Shown piece by piece: positions 13,085 through 24,815 of a DNA stretch of 64,000 nucleotides (position 1 is its first letter; each line of letters starts with the position of its first letter). The notes below the pieces were generated by a model. That model saw nothing but the letters and a program-made list of their open reading frames with translations. It was not told the origin of the DNA and ran no database searches. The position numbers were made by a program, and so were the translations under genes. Source of the DNA: Edaphochlamys debaryana (Eukaryota; Chlorophyta; Chlorophyceae; Chlamydomonadales). Where the stretch lies: contig JAEHOE010000009.1 of assembly GCA_016858145.1 (NCBI GenBank), positions 124,001-188,000 on the forward strand, written 5' to 3'.

Positions 13085-14138
13085 AGGGGTGACAGGACAT
13101 GCGGGGCCTCGCGAGGGCTGCGCCCAAAGAGTAATGATCAACTTGCATCATATCCTTTGTTGGTGCGGTAGTTGCAACACTTTGCCTTGTTATCAATCAT
13201 AGTGTTGGATTGGAGGGGGTGCTTGAAAGCGCCACTGGCTTGGAGTGAAGGCCTGCAGAAACTGTGTGGCGGATGGCGACTGAGGTGTACAGTGTTTGGG
13301 TGTTGGGCTAGCTGGGGCTAGCCTGCTTGGCAAGGGTTTCCACGCAGCGAAGCAAAAGGACGTGTTTGGCTGTCGGTGAGTCACTTCATCACGTGGGCGA
13401 GTGGGCCGAGGAACCCTGGCACGGAATGAAGCAGAACAGGAATGAACGGAAAGGAAAGGCCAGGAAAGCATGTACGGTCAAGAACGGGGGAGGTCGGTGG
13501 CTGCAGAGCCATAGCGCTTACGACTGTTGGAAGTGGGTGGAAGGCACCCACTTCCACCCATTTCCACCAGTCGAAAGAGGGCACAGGCTCACACGTGCGC
13601 CGTACGCATTGGTGGAGCCAGAGGCAAACCCCAGGTCAGCACTTATCTTGAGTCCACGGCGGCCTGGAGCAAGGAGGGCCGCGAGCGACTTCTGTAAGTA
13701 AGCCCGTGAGAACAGCAGCCCGGATCAGGGGAAACTCCTGGGCTGCAAGGTCGTGCGCCGTGCGGGGCAATTTGCGGGGCACGTTCCGTCTGTCCGACTT
13801 CCGTGCCACACCAGACGTACCCCGACCGGACAAGTCCATCCCACCCCGCTTGCTTGGGTGAAGTACACTCTCGCACACAAGTAGACCACAAGCTCTCTCC
13901 ACTCAATGCGCGTGCGTGCAGCCGCCCGTGCGAACTTGTCCCCGACGCCCAAACCTTGTCGACGCAGCTCGGTGCTTACGCCGTGCCCTCTCGAACTACC
14001 ACTTACGCCGCCGGGAGCCCTCTGCGGTTGTACTCCGAGTAGCGCAGTTGACATGGTACCTTTCCCAGTCATTACCCTTCCTCTTATGAGGCCGCTGACC
14101 GCCCCCAAGCTTCCTAGTCAGATGCTCTGAGCCACAAA
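13085..14138. other. Intergenic DNA between family members B and C
   Basis: Contains the probable 3' UTR of member B, including TGTAA at 13693-13697. It also holds an 11-base-pair stem-loop (GGAAGTGGGTG paired with CACCCACTTCC, 5-base loop) at about 13529-13557, and the upstream region of member C. No supported gene was seen. Confidence 0.5.
13529..13557. repeat. Perfect inverted repeat (hairpin)
   Basis: GGAAGTGGGTG and CACCCACTTCC are separated by about five bases, giving an 11-bp perfect stem. A further ACTTCCACCCATTTCCACC repeat follows immediately. It lies about 450 bases past the member B stop codon, probably within its 3' UTR if the TGTAA at 13693 is used. Confidence 0.7.
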
Positions 14139-17100
14139 ATGGAGTACGAGAGCTGGCTCGGCGCGGTGAGTCGCAGAACGAAGGTCGGGAAGGTCGGGAA
14201 GCAGCACCGATATGATGCAGACCTAGCCCAGCATAAGTCTTATCCTACCTAGAACTCTGAAACCGAAGCTATTGCCTGTGAGGGGAACGCGTTGGTCAGA
14301 ACCTTGAGCATTCTCGGCCTACATGTGTCGCGGCTCGCCGGAGCCCAAACAGCCAGGGCGCACACAAGAACCCCAGTGCTCAGGTGCTGGCAGCCAGGCA
14401 GGATGGAAAGCCAGTCGCCGGCGGCACGCTGCGGCCTGCCAGATACAGCCATCGAGGTGGTCGTGCCGCCGTTCCCCGCCTTCCACCACACACCCGCTCT
14501 CCGATGCAGGTGTCCAACGCCGAGGATGTGCTGAGGCGCGCGCGCATAGATCACGGCAACCGCATGGCGTTCATGGCGTCAAACAACCAGGTCGGTTGAC
14601 GGCCTGGCGTCGGAAGCAGGGGAGGTACCGGTAGAAGGAATCGGGCCCGCGCTGCCCTGATCACAAGTGTGCTGACGTGCTCGACCCCTGACCCATGCGC
14701 CCGTAGGCTCTGGACGGCGTAGCGGCGGGCAGGTGCAAGCGCACGTCCCTCATCCGTGTGCAGGTGCGCACGTCTCAGACAGGCTCGAGGCGGCATACTA
14801 GCGGCCCGCTTCTTGTTGCAGCGCTAACCCACACCAGGGCGAATGCGTACTTCACGACCTTACGCGCTCCACCGCTTGCTGACCTTGACACTCGGTTGCC
14901 GCACCACAGTTTGGCGCCGGGGACCCCAAGGACGGCCGGGGCCAGTACGACACGGACTCGGAGCTCTTCCACCGAATGGAGGCCGCCGCGGCGGAGGCGG
15001 AGGCCGCCGCCAGGCACGCCAGCGGCAGCCTCGGCGTGCGTAGCAGCAGCGGCGGCGGGTGGGCTGCCGGCGCCGCTGCGGCCGCCGCCGCCACCGGGAG
15101 CACTGGCGATGCCCCCGGCACTGCAGGCGGCGGCGGGTGTATTAGCACCATAGCGGGAGTCACCATCAACCACGCGCTGCTTGCGGCCCAGGATAACGAC
15201 GCGTGCTATGGGGGTCCAGGCAGCGGCATGGGCGCGGGTGTGAAAGGCGCCTTCAGCCCGGTAGCGCGCCTGAGCCTGGGCGGCTCAGCGCCTCGCAGGT
15301 CCAGCAGGGCGAAGAGCGTCGGCTGCAATGCTGTTGTGGGCGAGGAGGGGGCCTCGGGGGCGGCCTCAGACGCCGAACGCTCTCCCCCAGGCCGGGACAG
15401 CGTCGGCGATGGGGCCTCGACACAGGGCCCCGCGCCTGCGTCGCACCGCTCGCTGTCGGCCTCACAGCAGTCGGACTGGGACGCAGCGCTAGAGCGAAGG
15501 GTGGGCCGCCCCTCGCCCTCGCTCCCGTCCGCCCGCGGCCGCAAGCGCAGCGGCAGCGGTGCCGCGCACGGGTCCTTCTCGGCCTCGGGACTGCCGCCGG
15601 GGTACCGCTCGGCCAACGTGAGCCACATCAGCGCAGCGTACGGCAGTGACGCGTGTACGGAAGATGCGGCGGCGGCGGCGGACGAGGAGGGGGTTACGGA
15701 GGAGGAGGCCGCGTGGCTTGGCGCCCTGGCGGCACAATACGGCGCCCCGAGCCCCCGCGCGCCGTCGGTGCCGACGGTGCCCAAGCTTGCTGCCAACGTC
15801 GCGGCGGCGCAGCGCGCCTCCGTACCCGGCTCCAGCGCGCCGCTGCCGACCGTAACGGCGGCCTGGATGCTCGATTCGTCCGAAGCGGGCGGTGCGGCAG
15901 GGGCGTGGGAGGTGCCGGAGGGGGGCATGGACCCGGCTTCGTTCGAGGCCGCGGCGGAGGCGGCCCTGCGCGCGCCTCGCGGCTCGGCCCTGGCGACGCT
16001 GCTGACGGCAGGCGCCGTCACGCCACGCCGCCGCCAGCCGCCGCCGCCGTCAGCGCGCGGTTCCGCGCCCGGGTCTGCGCCCCCCACGCCCCACAGCGCC
16101 CAGCCGCTACGGAGCTCGCTCCGAAGCCTCTCCGGCGAACCGCCAATCCAGGCGCCCCAGGGCACCGGCTTGGGCCTAGGACCAGGCCTGAGCGCCAACG
16201 CCAACGCCGTCATCGCCGCCGCCAGCGAGCCCACGCCGCGTGCCGGCTCCGCTCTGACGCCGTCGCGGCGCGCCGCCGCCTCGCGGCCGCACTCCATGTC
16301 GAGTTCGCTGGCCCCGGGCTCGCCTCGCGGCTCGTTCGGACAAGGGCTGAGTGCGTTTGCACCGTCACAGACGGCGGCATCGCGGCCTCCTGGGTCCGTC
16401 ACAGCTGCCGCCGCCGCTGCCATCCTTGGCTCTGCGTCTGTGCAGGCAAAGGCGGCGGCACCGGCGGCGGCAGCGGCGCCCGCTGACGTGGCGGCACGGG
16501 CCCGGGCAACCACAGCCCGGCCCTCGCCTTCGTCCCCGGGTGCTCCGCTCGCCGCTTGGGGCTCCACGCCCCCTCCAGCCTCAGCAGCGGCCGCCCCTGG
16601 TGGTGCCACGCCAGGGCCCAGGCCTCCTCGCCCGAGTGTGCCGCCGCTCTTGCTGCCAGCTCAGTCCGCCAGCCCCTCCACCAGCGCCGTTGCGAGCCCC
16701 GTCGGCGCCGCCGCCGCCGCCACCGCTGCTGCCGCCGCCGCCGCGGGTAGCGGTACGGCACCCACAGCTGGCTCATGGCGGCCTAGTGTGCCCAAGTCAC
16801 CTCGGAACTCCGTGGGTGCCGCGATGCTCGCTACCGCCGTCGCCGTCGCCACCGCCGCTCAGATGCCCCCGTCAGCGAGTGGCGGCGGCGCCGCCAACGC
16901 GCCGCCGCACCGGCCTGTGGCGTCGGCGCTCCGCCGCTCAATCGACCTATCATCCGCGCCCTTTGGCGCCGGCGCTCTGAGCCCTCGTACCAGCGCGGGG
17001 CCGGGGGGCAGTCGCCCGCCTACGACATCGGCGTTCCTCAGCCCCCGCCACGTGCCGTTGCTCCGACCTGGCGGCGGCGGCTGCGGCGGCGGCGCTCGGT

Positions 17101-18129
17101 CCGTCGCCAGCAGCGAGCCGGCGGCGCGCGCCAGCCCGCTGACGTCGCTCAGCGGCGCCCCGCAGCTCGGCGGCGGCGGCGGCAGCAGGGCGGCGGCGGA
17201 GGCGTCTGGCGGCGCTGCGGATGACGGTCTGCGGCGGCCCGCTTCGCCAACGGAGGCGGCCCAGGCGCAAGCGTCAGCCCAGGTACGGGATTGGGGGACC
17301 AGTCAATCGTGAAGTCACGCTCTAGATGCCATGGCACCTGTCTTGCAATTCTCCAACAGTATTGCACCCGTGCTAAACCAAGACATGCTCCTGTGCCCTG
17401 CCGCAGCATGGTTCCGTGGGGGCACAGTCAGCGTCCTGCCCTCTGCGCGGACCCGAGCCCCCCTGGTACGCCTCCGCCCTGCTGCCCGGCGTGGCCCTGC
17501 CCGCCGCCGCCGCCTTCGGCGGGACCCCCGCCGCCGCCCAACCACTGCCGCCGTCCCAGCGCTCCGCGCAGCCGCCCAGCCCCCACGCCGCTCTGCCCGC
17601 CTCGACCGGCCCTACGGCGGCAGGCGGGCCGCCGGCAGGCGGGCCCCCAACTGCCGGCCGGGTCACCCGTGCGCTGAGCGGCTCGGGCTGCCGCTCCGCC
17701 TCAGCCCAGACCGCAGGTCAGAGCGTCCCTGAGGCACCACGGTCTTGCGACAGCGCAGGCCGGGCCGTGGAGGGCGGTCTGGTGCCTCCGAGCATGACTC
17801 GGCTCGCTGGCGTCAGCCCAGCCGGTCCAATGGCAACAGCCGCCTCTAACAGCGGTTGGGCGCTCGTGCCGACGGCCGCTGCTCCAGCCATGCCGTCGCC
17901 CCGGGGAAACAACGGCAACGGCCGGCAGCGGTTCGCCCAGGTGGCAAGCGGGGAGGCGGCGGCGGGTGGAGACGCTGGTTCGGGCTCCGTCGCCAGTGGG
18001 CTGGGCGCAGTCGAGAGGTTGGACATGGACCCGGCCGGGGCGCTGGCGTCTCCATCGCCCAGGGAGGGGGGGGATAGCTTGGTGGCGAGGGTGCGGAGGG
18101 CGTTTGGGTCCTTCCGGCGTCAGGGCTGA
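14139..18129 (+). CDS. Family member C: basic N-terminal module plus Ala/Ser/Pro-rich protein, unknown function
   Basis: The most complete family model has exons 14139-14165, 14510-14590, 14707-14763, 14910-17282 and 17407-18129, all phase 0, about 1086 residues. Exon 1 (MEYESWLGA) has a good initiation context, ACAAAATGG. The family module is split over two exons here: AEDVLRRARIDHGNRM in exon 2, and CKRTSLIRVQ ending exon 3 at the donor. Exon 4 opens FGAGDPKDGRGQYDTDSELF and becomes Ala/Ser/Pro-rich. It contains PRGSALATLLTAG, matching PRGNALATLLSQ of member B. The C-terminus LVARVRRAFGSFRRQG parallels the basic C-terminus of member B. No transmembrane helix or catalytic domain is visible. 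TGTAA lies at 18256-18260, about 130 bases after the stop. Confidence 0.72.
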
Positions 18130-21100
18130 GGCGGAGGCAATCCTCGGGACCCAAGCTGTTGGGGCTTGATGTACATCAGCGGGCGAACTGTGCTATGTCT
18201 TGCCCTTAAAAGCTGTGTGTGATCAAGAAGCGAGCCACCATACTCACATGCGGTGTGTAACGGACAGAGGTCCGGCCTAGGCATCAACCAGTGCACAAGA
18301 CTTCTTGTTACATGGCGGCCATTGCGTGAGCTGGTTTCACGTGTACGTTATGTGACCGTACGGGGGTTCCTCAACCATTTATGCGCGCATGTGTTGCAGA
18401 ACCCAACGACTCGTGGCATGAAACGCGGAAGGGCGTGGTTGCTGTTGGCTCGGTGTAGCTCATGCCGCCCTTGCGCCTCTTTATTCTCACACCTGCGGTT
18501 GTCTGGCGTACCCCGCACGCCTTTGACCCTCTTGGACGCATGTTACGGTGCTGTGTTCTGACTTGCATGCGCATGCGGTGGCGCCAAAACCTTTCAAGGG
18601 CCGCCGGTGACGTGTTGGCTGGGATGTCGGCCTTGTCGGGACCGGGGCCAGTACGCAAGGGTTAAGAACAGGGGTGCCAGGCAAGCGAGTGCGCAAGGGC
18701 ACGGCCCGGGGAACCAGTCGCCTGCTGCCCAGGGCATGGCAACAATTGAAGCATGCATTAGGAAACAATTAGGAGAGCACGTTCGCGTGTTACCGTGAAA
18801 GCCTCGGACGGTTACCTTGTCGCCATGGCCAGGCGTCAGCTCTCCGGCGGCTCGCAAGGTATCCCGGCCCGTCCAACCCACACGTATACAGACCTGTAAG
18901 TGACGGGAGAACCGCCGGAGCAGAGCGAAAGTGGCGTCAGGAACGGTGCTCGAAGGCGCATGTCAGCGGGGCGACGCAGGCAGCACAGCCACTAGCACAC
19001 CCCAGAGCCGCCGGAGAAGCGTAGGCTGCCTAGAGGAGGGCGAGAGGGGCGGGGCGGAGCAAGAAGCCGGCGAGCGCCGGGAGACGAGCAGCCGGTACGG
19101 CGCTGCATGCGGAGGGACAGGGGCGTGCCGAGCGGAAGACAGGCAAGGAGGAGCAGGGCAAGCATGTGACCCGGGTGGGATTGCTGAGTACCAGCGTCCC
19201 CACCCACCCGGGAAAGCCAAGACCGTGGTCCAGGCCGGTATGCATGGGTGGGTGGGATCAGACGATGGAGCGTAGGGAGAGGGCAGACGAGGGCCCACCC
19301 TAGCCTTTATGTCCTCATGTTCCCAAGATGGAAGGGGAGATGAGGGGGACGGCCGCGGCGGCCAAGCAGCCTCCAGTGCAGCCGCCGACGCCATCCCCGG
19401 GCGGCGGCGGCGAGGCATCCGCCGCCGCCGCGCGGGGGGTGCAGCAGCAGCGAGGGGGTGTGCGCCCCCGCTGCCGGGCCCCATGACACAGTGCGGTGTG
19501 CGGTGTGCAGTGCGTTAAGCTAAGACAAGACCCGTCCCTCCCGTTGGCGTGCTGAGTCCCAAGCTCCGAGCAGCGGCGGCGCCAGTGGTACGCAAGGGTG
19601 TGTGGGGATAGCGTACCAAAGCGAGCGACCTTCGGAAGTCTGGAATCAACCCACAATTTGATCGAGTAGGAACATGGGTGTCGTTGGTTCCGCACAGTTG
19701 TGGGTAGAAGTTGTCGCTTATCGGCGGATGCGGGCACCGGTCCTTGTGCCTGCCTGGGGGTTGACGAATCACCTTTGTACTGCTGACTGCGTGCCCGCAA
19801 CCGAACGGTATATGCGTTGTGGGTCGCTGACCCTGGTGGCCCACACCTCACTCTTATCTCCTGCTTTGCCACGGCCGTGAGGTGACTGGCGGTCCGGAGC
19901 CAAGCGTGCCATCGTGCTCTGCGCTGCATAGCGCTTTGCTTTAAACCCTGGTGGTTGGGTGCTGGCAGAGCACCGTCAGGCTGAGGAGGCTGCCACTGTA
20001 ACACACTACTACCTGCTGACGCGAGTCACAAGCGCCAGGGTAACCTGGCAAGGCAGGGCCTTGCAGCGAGGCCCTCCGGAATCAACCCTCTTTCCGAGCG
20101 GGACTGTACGTGCCTTTTCACAGCTACGGGATTGTCCCGACCGAAGGGAGGGCCTTACTGTAGTGAGGAGGCGCTGTCAGTGAATGCGGGCACACCGAAG
20201 ACCGAAAGGCGGAGGGCCTCTGCTCCCATGTCTGCCAGTCCACCGTTCGCCAGCGCGGTAGGCTCCGCGATAGGTCTGCCCAGCAGTTTTGGGACCGGAG
20301 TACGACACCAGCCTCGCGGAGCACGCACGACTTTACAGTCACGCGGCTTGAAAATGGCCATCAAGGGCTACCGCGCCAGTCTCAGTCATATGAGGCAACC
20401 CAGCGCAGGGAATGGCATTGAAGATGGAAAGGGGAGTTAGGGGAATACCAATGAGGAGAGGGCCAAGGGCGCTGACCGGGAAAGGAGAGGGGGGAGGGCG
20501 GGGAAAAGGCACGAAACCCATTGCACGAACTCGGCGTCCCGAGTGTGAACCGTATTGCGTACACCCGTCTGCAGTCACTGGCGACAACGTATAGGATAAC
20601 GATATGCATTAGAATGGCACAAGCCACACAGGCCACTGCGAATCGACACAGCGCAGAAGTCTTAGTCGTGCGTTGCTCAAGAGGAATGGGTGGACAACCT
20701 GCAGCTTGAAGACCACGTTGGCACAGCACGAAGGCTCATACGAGCTTTTGCGGAGCAGACATGGGTGCTCCGACCGCAGCCCCAAGCCACAAGCCTCCGA
20801 GCCGGGGCAAAAGCACGGGCGCTCTACAGGATGCAGAAGAGGCGCCGCTCACGCTCGACGGACTCCTGGTGCGGCTTTGTGGGGATGGTGCAGTGACTGG
20901 GCGCGTCCGCACGGCTCCAACGCGACCTTGGGGCAACAAGAAGGGCGAACAAAAGGGCGCTGCTCAGGGCGGCACCAACAATTTCCGGTCGAAGCACACC
21001 CTGCCTTCGTCGCGCCTACCTCCGGCACCCGTACCCCGGCAACAGCCCCCACGTACCCAGCCCCCAGTCTGTGGCACCCGCGTGGACTCCCCGCCTCGCG

Positions 21101-21494
21101 TCTCGCGAGCCTCCGACCCCTTGTCCCTGCCGTAAACCCTTCCAAACATGCGGCGGTGGTTTCCCTGGGGCGCCGAGTCGCACGCGCCAGCATACTCATA
21201 CCCTTGCGTGGTGGGCCCTTATCTTGCTGAGCTGTCTGGCCCCCCACCCTGCCCTTCCTGTCCATACGTAGGGAGTCGCGGCGCGACAGCCCGATGAGGT
21301 GGGGCTGGGCTGTCCGTGACACCGGATGAAGTGAATCCCAGGACTAGCTTACACAGTGTGCCAGGGCAGGGAGATGCCTCTGCTTGCAACACCAGTGCCC
21401 GCATCCCTGCCGTGTCCCTCCTCCCAGCCCCTCCCTGCCTCCGTGCCGTGCCCCACCTCCCCAATCACCACGGCTTCCGCCCTCCGCCCTCCAG
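18130..21494. other. Long intergenic region, possibly with unresolved 5' exon(s) of family member D
   Basis: About 3.3 kb without a confidently supported gene. It holds the member C 3' UTR (TGTAA at 18256-18260) and the upstream part of member D. One candidate first exon of member D is 20761-20892 (44 codons from ATG, joining in phase 0 at a GTGACT donor). Short frames elsewhere, for example 18963-19484 on the minus strand, lack domains, splice logic or conserved context. Confidence 0.45.
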
Positions 21495-24400
21495 GTGCTG
21501 CGCAAGGCGCGCATGGCACACAGGAAGCGCATGCAGTTTGTGGAGCGGACCAACCGGGCCTTCGATAAGGAGCTGCACGAGGACACGCGCCGCACGGAGA
21601 CGCGCATCCAGGTGCGCACCTTTCCTTGGGTTTCGGCTGCTATATGTAGGCGCAAGGTGTTGCAGACATAGCTTCAGGTTAGCTCAGGTATGAGGAGGAG
21701 GACTCGGGGCGCTTTGGACTCCGGCGAGTGGGATTGGACGGCGGGCAGCCAGCTTTGGCCGTCCTGGCATGTGCTGACACTCTCACCCGCCACGCTTTCT
21801 CCGCAGTACGAGACGGAGGAGATGCGGTACGCGGACTGGGAGGCGTCGCCCCGCGGCCCGCACCCGGAGCCGCGGCGGCAGCTGTCGCGCAGCCCCTCCT
21901 TCTCGGCCTCGGGCAGCCCCCACGCCCACGCCCACGGCCCCCTGGGCGGTTCCCACCACGGCTTCCGGGCCAGCCGCGGCAGCACCGGCGACGGCTCCTC
22001 CACAGCACCGGGCCAGGTGGACGCTTGGGCGCTGCCCGGCGGCGTCTACGAGGCGTGGGCCGAGGCGGCCCGGACGCCCCGCCCCGGCGCCGCTCTGTTT
22101 GGGTCGTCGGGGCTGCTGTCGCCCAGCGGGCCCCTGCGGGCCCGCAGCGCCCGGCCCTCGCCTGCGTCCACCCCCGGCGGCGTAGCTTCCGCCGCCTTCG
22201 CAGCGAATGGCGCGCGCAGCCTCGGCAGCGCCCAGCCCAGCCCGCGCGCGCCCTCGAGCGAGGTTGGCGACCCGCAATGGGCGCATGGCGCGCCCGGCTC
22301 TCCGGCGGCCTCGTCGCGGGGTCCGCTCAGCAGCCGCAGCCCCAGCCGGCGGTTCAGCATGACGGGGCCTGTGCCGGTCCTCTCGCCCTGGACCTCCCAG
22401 GCGCCGCCGCAGTCGCCGCCGCCGCAGCTGCGGCTGCCGTCGCCGTCGCGCCGCGGCTCGGGCCTGGGGGTGGCGGGCGTGGGCTACGGGTCCGCGGCTG
22501 CAGGCCAGCCGCCGGCTGCTGCACCCTTCCCCTTTCAGGGCCCGCAGGTCCCGGGCCTCATGTCGCCTACGCCCTCCGCACGGGCCCTGGCCCTCCAGGC
22601 CCAGTCGCAGCCCTGGGCGCTTCAGGCCCGGCTCTCCTCCTCGGGTCCCGCGCCCATGTCGGCTCGGAGCCAGCGGCCCATGAGCTCCGCGCGCGGATCT
22701 GGCGGAAGCTGGCAGCAGCGGTTCCGGACCGGCAGGGACCCGCAGCCCAACAGCGACTCGGACGAGGACGAGCTGCCGCCGCCGCCGCCGCTGCGGTCGC
22801 CGTCGCGGACGCTGCTGCCGGCGGCGGCCGGAGCCGAGGGCCCGCCGGCGGCGGAGCTGGCGGAGGCGGCTGCGGCGGCAGCCGCCGTCGGGGAGATCTC
22901 CCTAGCGGCGCCGCCAGGCGCTGCCGCCGACGGGCCCGACGGCGACGGTAGCGGCAGCGGCGGCGAGGATAGCAACGCTGGCGGCGGCGAGGCGCTGCCG
23001 GCGGCCGATAGCCCGGCGGGGTCATCGCATGAAACCTTGGACTTTGCCCCCCTCTCGCCTGGGCCCTTCAGCGCGCCCACGCCGCCCGCCGGCGTGCCGC
23101 CGCTGCTGCCCAGCCCCATCCCCGTCACCCGCCAGGGCCCGGCCCACATGAGCGTCCTCGTCTCCGCCGCCGCCAAGGCCATTGCCCGCGGCGCCGGCTC
23201 CGCCGCCGCTGGCCTGGGCGGCCTCCGCCGCTCGCTCGAGAGCGCCAGCGGCCTCGGCGGCGCCTTCAGCGCTCGGCACCGGTCCAACCAGATGCCTCTG
23301 GGGGTGGTAGGGATAGGGCTGGGCATCGGCGGCAGCGCCGTGCAGGCCAGCGCCAGCGTCAGCCTGAGCGGTGGCAGCGGCGGCGGCGGCGGGCCGCGGT
23401 CTGGGCCGCTGCTGAGGCCACCGCAGCGGCGCGGCAGCGGGCTCAGCGCCAGCTTCACGGCCGGGTCGCCCTCGCCGCAGTCTCTGCTGTCGCAGCTCGC
23501 GAGCGGCCGCAACTCGCCGCTCTCCATGACGGCGACGCCGGCTCACCTGGCGCAGCGCCTCAGCTTCAAGCGCCGCGTCGAGTCGGCGCCGTCGCGCAAG
23601 TCCCTTCGCGTTGAGTCGTCCGCACCGACCCCTCCGCAACCCGAGCCGGAGCCGCAGCCACATGGGGAGCAACAGCCGGCGGCGGCGCCGGAGCCGGTGC
23701 CGGATGTGGGGGTCTTGGTCGGAGGCCCCCTGGAGGTGCCGCTGGTGTCGGAGGCGCTGGAAGCGGGGCCCTCGTCGGCGCCGTCGCGGCTAGACGTCGG
23801 GGAAGAGCCGCAGCTGGAGCCGCAGCCCGTGCCGGTGGCTGCGGCGGACGTGGGGGCTGCCGAGGCGTTGCAACCCTCGCCGCAGCCCGACCCAGCGTCA
23901 GAGGGGAAGCCAGGTCCTCTGCCCATGGAGGAGCCGGAAGGCGTGCCGGAGCTGGGGCTGGAGCCAGGGTCAGCGCAGGCGCGGGAGCGGGGACAGGAGG
24001 AGGTCCTGCCGGCAGCGCCCTCACCCGAGCCCTTGCTGCTACCCGAGTCAGAGCCAGAGTCCGCGGGGGCGGAGGCGGAGGCGGAGGCGGGGCTGGCGGT
24101 GGCCGCATCGCCCGCTCACGCGGCTGCCGGCGCGGGGGAATCCTCAGGGGACCAAGCCGGGGAGCCAGGGGCGCTGGAGGGCGAGGGGGAGGAGGAGGAG
24201 GAGGAACTACGTGTGGTGGAGGCGACGGAGGCGGAGGCGCGGGAAGAGGCATTTGCTGGTGGCCCTGCCATCCTGCCCTCGCCGCCCCTGCACCCGCCTG
24301 AGGCGCGGGGGGAGCAGGCCCACGCCGCCAACCCCCACCACGTCCATATCCTCCGCCACCACCCCCACCCGCCCGTCCACTCCCACCACGCCCACCACCC

Positions 24401-24815
24401 CCACCACCCCCAACCCCACCCGCCCTCCGCACCGCCGCCCGACGCGCCCGCCTCCCCGTCCCTCCCCTCCCCCGTCGCCCGACCCGGCCGCTTCGCCCGG
24501 CACCCCAGCACCCGCGCCCCCGCCTCGCCCGCCCACCCCGACTCCCAGGCCGACGCGCCTGCGTCCCCGCCCCCTCCCCGCCCGCCCAAGCTGCCCCTCG
24601 ACTCCCTCGCGACTCCTTCCGCCAACTCCCCGCGGCCCCGCATCAGCGTGCGTGCCCAGCCCGAGTGGAAGGAGCACGGACTCGCGGACGACCAAGACCA
24701 TGGCACGCAGCGGGAGCCACGGGACGGAACGGAGGGCTTCGGCGTGGTGTCGCGCAGGACGCCGCGCAAGCCGGCGGTCGCGGAGGCGCCGGTGCGGCAC
24801 ACGGTTGAGTTCTAG
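21495..24815 (+). CDS. Family member D: basic N-terminal module plus Ser/Pro/Gly-rich, acidic and His-rich protein (5' end unresolved)
   Basis: Two exons are supported: 21495-21611 and 21807-24815, phase 0. The first encodes the family module (VLRKARMAHRKRM, then a basic stretch ending ETRIQ at the donor). The second opens YETEEMRYADWEASP and runs about 1000 residues. It is Ser/Pro/Gly-rich with an RRFS site near 22350, Ala/Gly blocks, then a long Glu/Pro-rich acidic region (about 23620-24260). A His-rich run follows (about 24330-24425), then a Pro-rich tail ending AEAPVRHTVEF. No known domain is visible. The start codon is missing from this model; 20761-20892 is one possible first exon. It is convergent with LHCSR. 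Confidence 0.66.

Noticed and set aside
15206..16609. 467-codon minus-strand open frame
   Set aside because: Antisense shadow of the large exon of family member C. No domain and no splice logic.
18963..19484. 173-codon minus-strand frame between family members C and D
   Set aside because: Pro/Arg/Ser-rich random-like translation with no conserved feature.
19674..20892. Competing first exons for family member D (19674-19703 and 20761-20892)
   Set aside because: Both reach phase-0 donors but neither resembles the tiny first exons of members B and C. The 5' end was left open rather than guessed.
21728..22951. 407-codon plus-strand frame overlapping family member D
   Set aside because: Alternative frame of the same low-complexity exon. 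The chosen frame continues to 24815 and connects to the conserved module.
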